This document shows, piece after piece, positions 12,859 through 13,179 of a DNA stretch of 13,179 nucleotides; position 1 is the first letter of the stretch; each line of letters starts with the position of its first letter. Origin of the DNA: CAVPGH01 sp046726955 (GTDB lineage Bacteria > Acidobacteriota > Vicinamibacteria > Fen-336); assembly GCA_046726955.1 (NCBI GenBank), contig JBKPBQ010000410.1:1-13179 (forward strand), in the 5' to 3' direction. The notes below the pieces were generated by a model that saw nothing but the letters and a program-made list of their open reading frames with translations, did no database searches and was not told the origin of the DNA. A program made the position numbers and the translations under genes.

Positions 12859-13179
12859 ATGGGACTCGACTGGCTGAACAAGGCGAAGACGCCGACGGAC
12901 GTCGCCCGTCTCGTTGCTCGCCGCCAGTACGGCCAGGCCGTGGAAGCGCTCCGCGCGAGCTTCGCGCGCAAGCTTCCCGACGCCAGCCAGCGCCTCCAGT
13001 TCGCCGCGCTCCTCGTGCTGGCGCGCCGGGCCAAGGAGGCGATCCCGCTGCTCCTCGGCCTCGCCGACGAGAGCGTGCGCGACGGCCATCCGGACCGCGC
13101 GCTCGAGGTGCTCGAGCGCATCGAGACGATCGAGCCGGGGCGGCCGGACGTGGCGAGCCGCGTCGCCACCCTGCAGGAG
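12859..13179 (+). CDS. TPR-like helical-repeat protein, N-terminal part (cut by window edge)
   Basis: 107 codons from the ATG at 12859 run to the window edge without a stop. An in-frame TAG at 12841 excludes a longer start. After a short N-terminus (MGLDWLNKAKTPTDVARL) the sequence is alpha-helical in character with TPR-like spacing: about 12-34 (QYGQAVEALRASF) and 64-100, where G-HPDRALEVLERIETIEPGRPD reads as a fairly good TPR consensus with its terminal Pro. There is no signal peptide, so it is probably cytoplasmic. Any further domain lies beyond the window. It is preceded by its own candidate promoter and hairpin leader, so it appears to be an independent unit. The function is unknown; tetratricopeptide proteins usually bind other proteins. 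Confidence 0.75.
   Translation, partial: MGLDWLNKAKTPTDVARLVARRQYGQAVEALRASFARKLPDASQRLQFAALLVLARRAKEAIPLLLGLADESVRDGHPDRALEVLERIETIEPGRPDVASRVATLQE

Noticed and set aside
1..13179. CRISPR array, tRNA/rRNA genes, insertion sequences, attachment sites or prophage genes
   Set aside because: No spaced direct repeats, tRNA-like cloverleaf, transposase, integrase or flanking terminal repeats were seen on either strand.

Overview
The window is very GC-rich (by eye about 70%), densely coding DNA from a Gram-negative (diderm) bacterium. It encodes late lipid A, Kdo and heptose inner-core steps of lipopolysaccharide synthesis, so the organism makes an LPS-type outer membrane. GC content, GTG/TTG starts and gene content fit an uncultured Acidobacteriota-like lineage, perhaps Myxococcota, but no phylogenetic marker settles this and the placement is inference. 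No tRNA, rRNA, CRISPR array, insertion sequence or integrase was seen.

Layout. The left edge (1-79, minus) holds only the signal peptide of an exported protein cut by the window. Next come a GMC-family flavin oxidoreductase (147-1736, minus) and, divergent from it, an exported serine hydrolase of the beta-lactamase/class C family (1806-3233, plus). From 10992 down to 3235 on the minus strand lies one uninterrupted nine-gene operon: waaA(kdtA)-lpxK-lpxL-like-waaF-gmhB-rfaE1(hldA)-rfaE2(hldC)-waaC-ICMT-like methyltransferase. Seven successive junctions are 4-nt overlaps (six GTGA, one ATGA) and the eighth is an 11-nt overlap. A perfect TATAAT sits just upstream of waaA. Upstream of that lies an exported cyanophycinase-like S51 peptidase (11040-11843, minus), divergent by only 21 bp from a cytoplasmic isoaspartyl peptidase/type 2 asparaginase (11865-12740, plus). 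After a 118-bp intergenic region with several hairpins, the window ends inside a plus-strand gene for a TPR-like helical protein (from 12859).

How the genes work together. The operon encodes LpxK (4'-kinase of lipid A), WaaA (Kdo transfer), an LpxL-type late acyltransferase, three ADP-heptose steps (HldA kinase, GmhB phosphatase, HldC adenylyltransferase) and two heptosyltransferases (WaaF, WaaC). The first and last ADP-heptose enzymes (GmhA isomerase, HldD epimerase) are not in the window. The S51 peptidase and isoaspartyl peptidase would together convert cyanophycin or other beta-aspartyl peptides to free amino acids: polymer cleavage outside the cytoplasm, dipeptide cleavage inside. This two-enzyme reading is the most interesting functional inference here. 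No wholly new system was identified.
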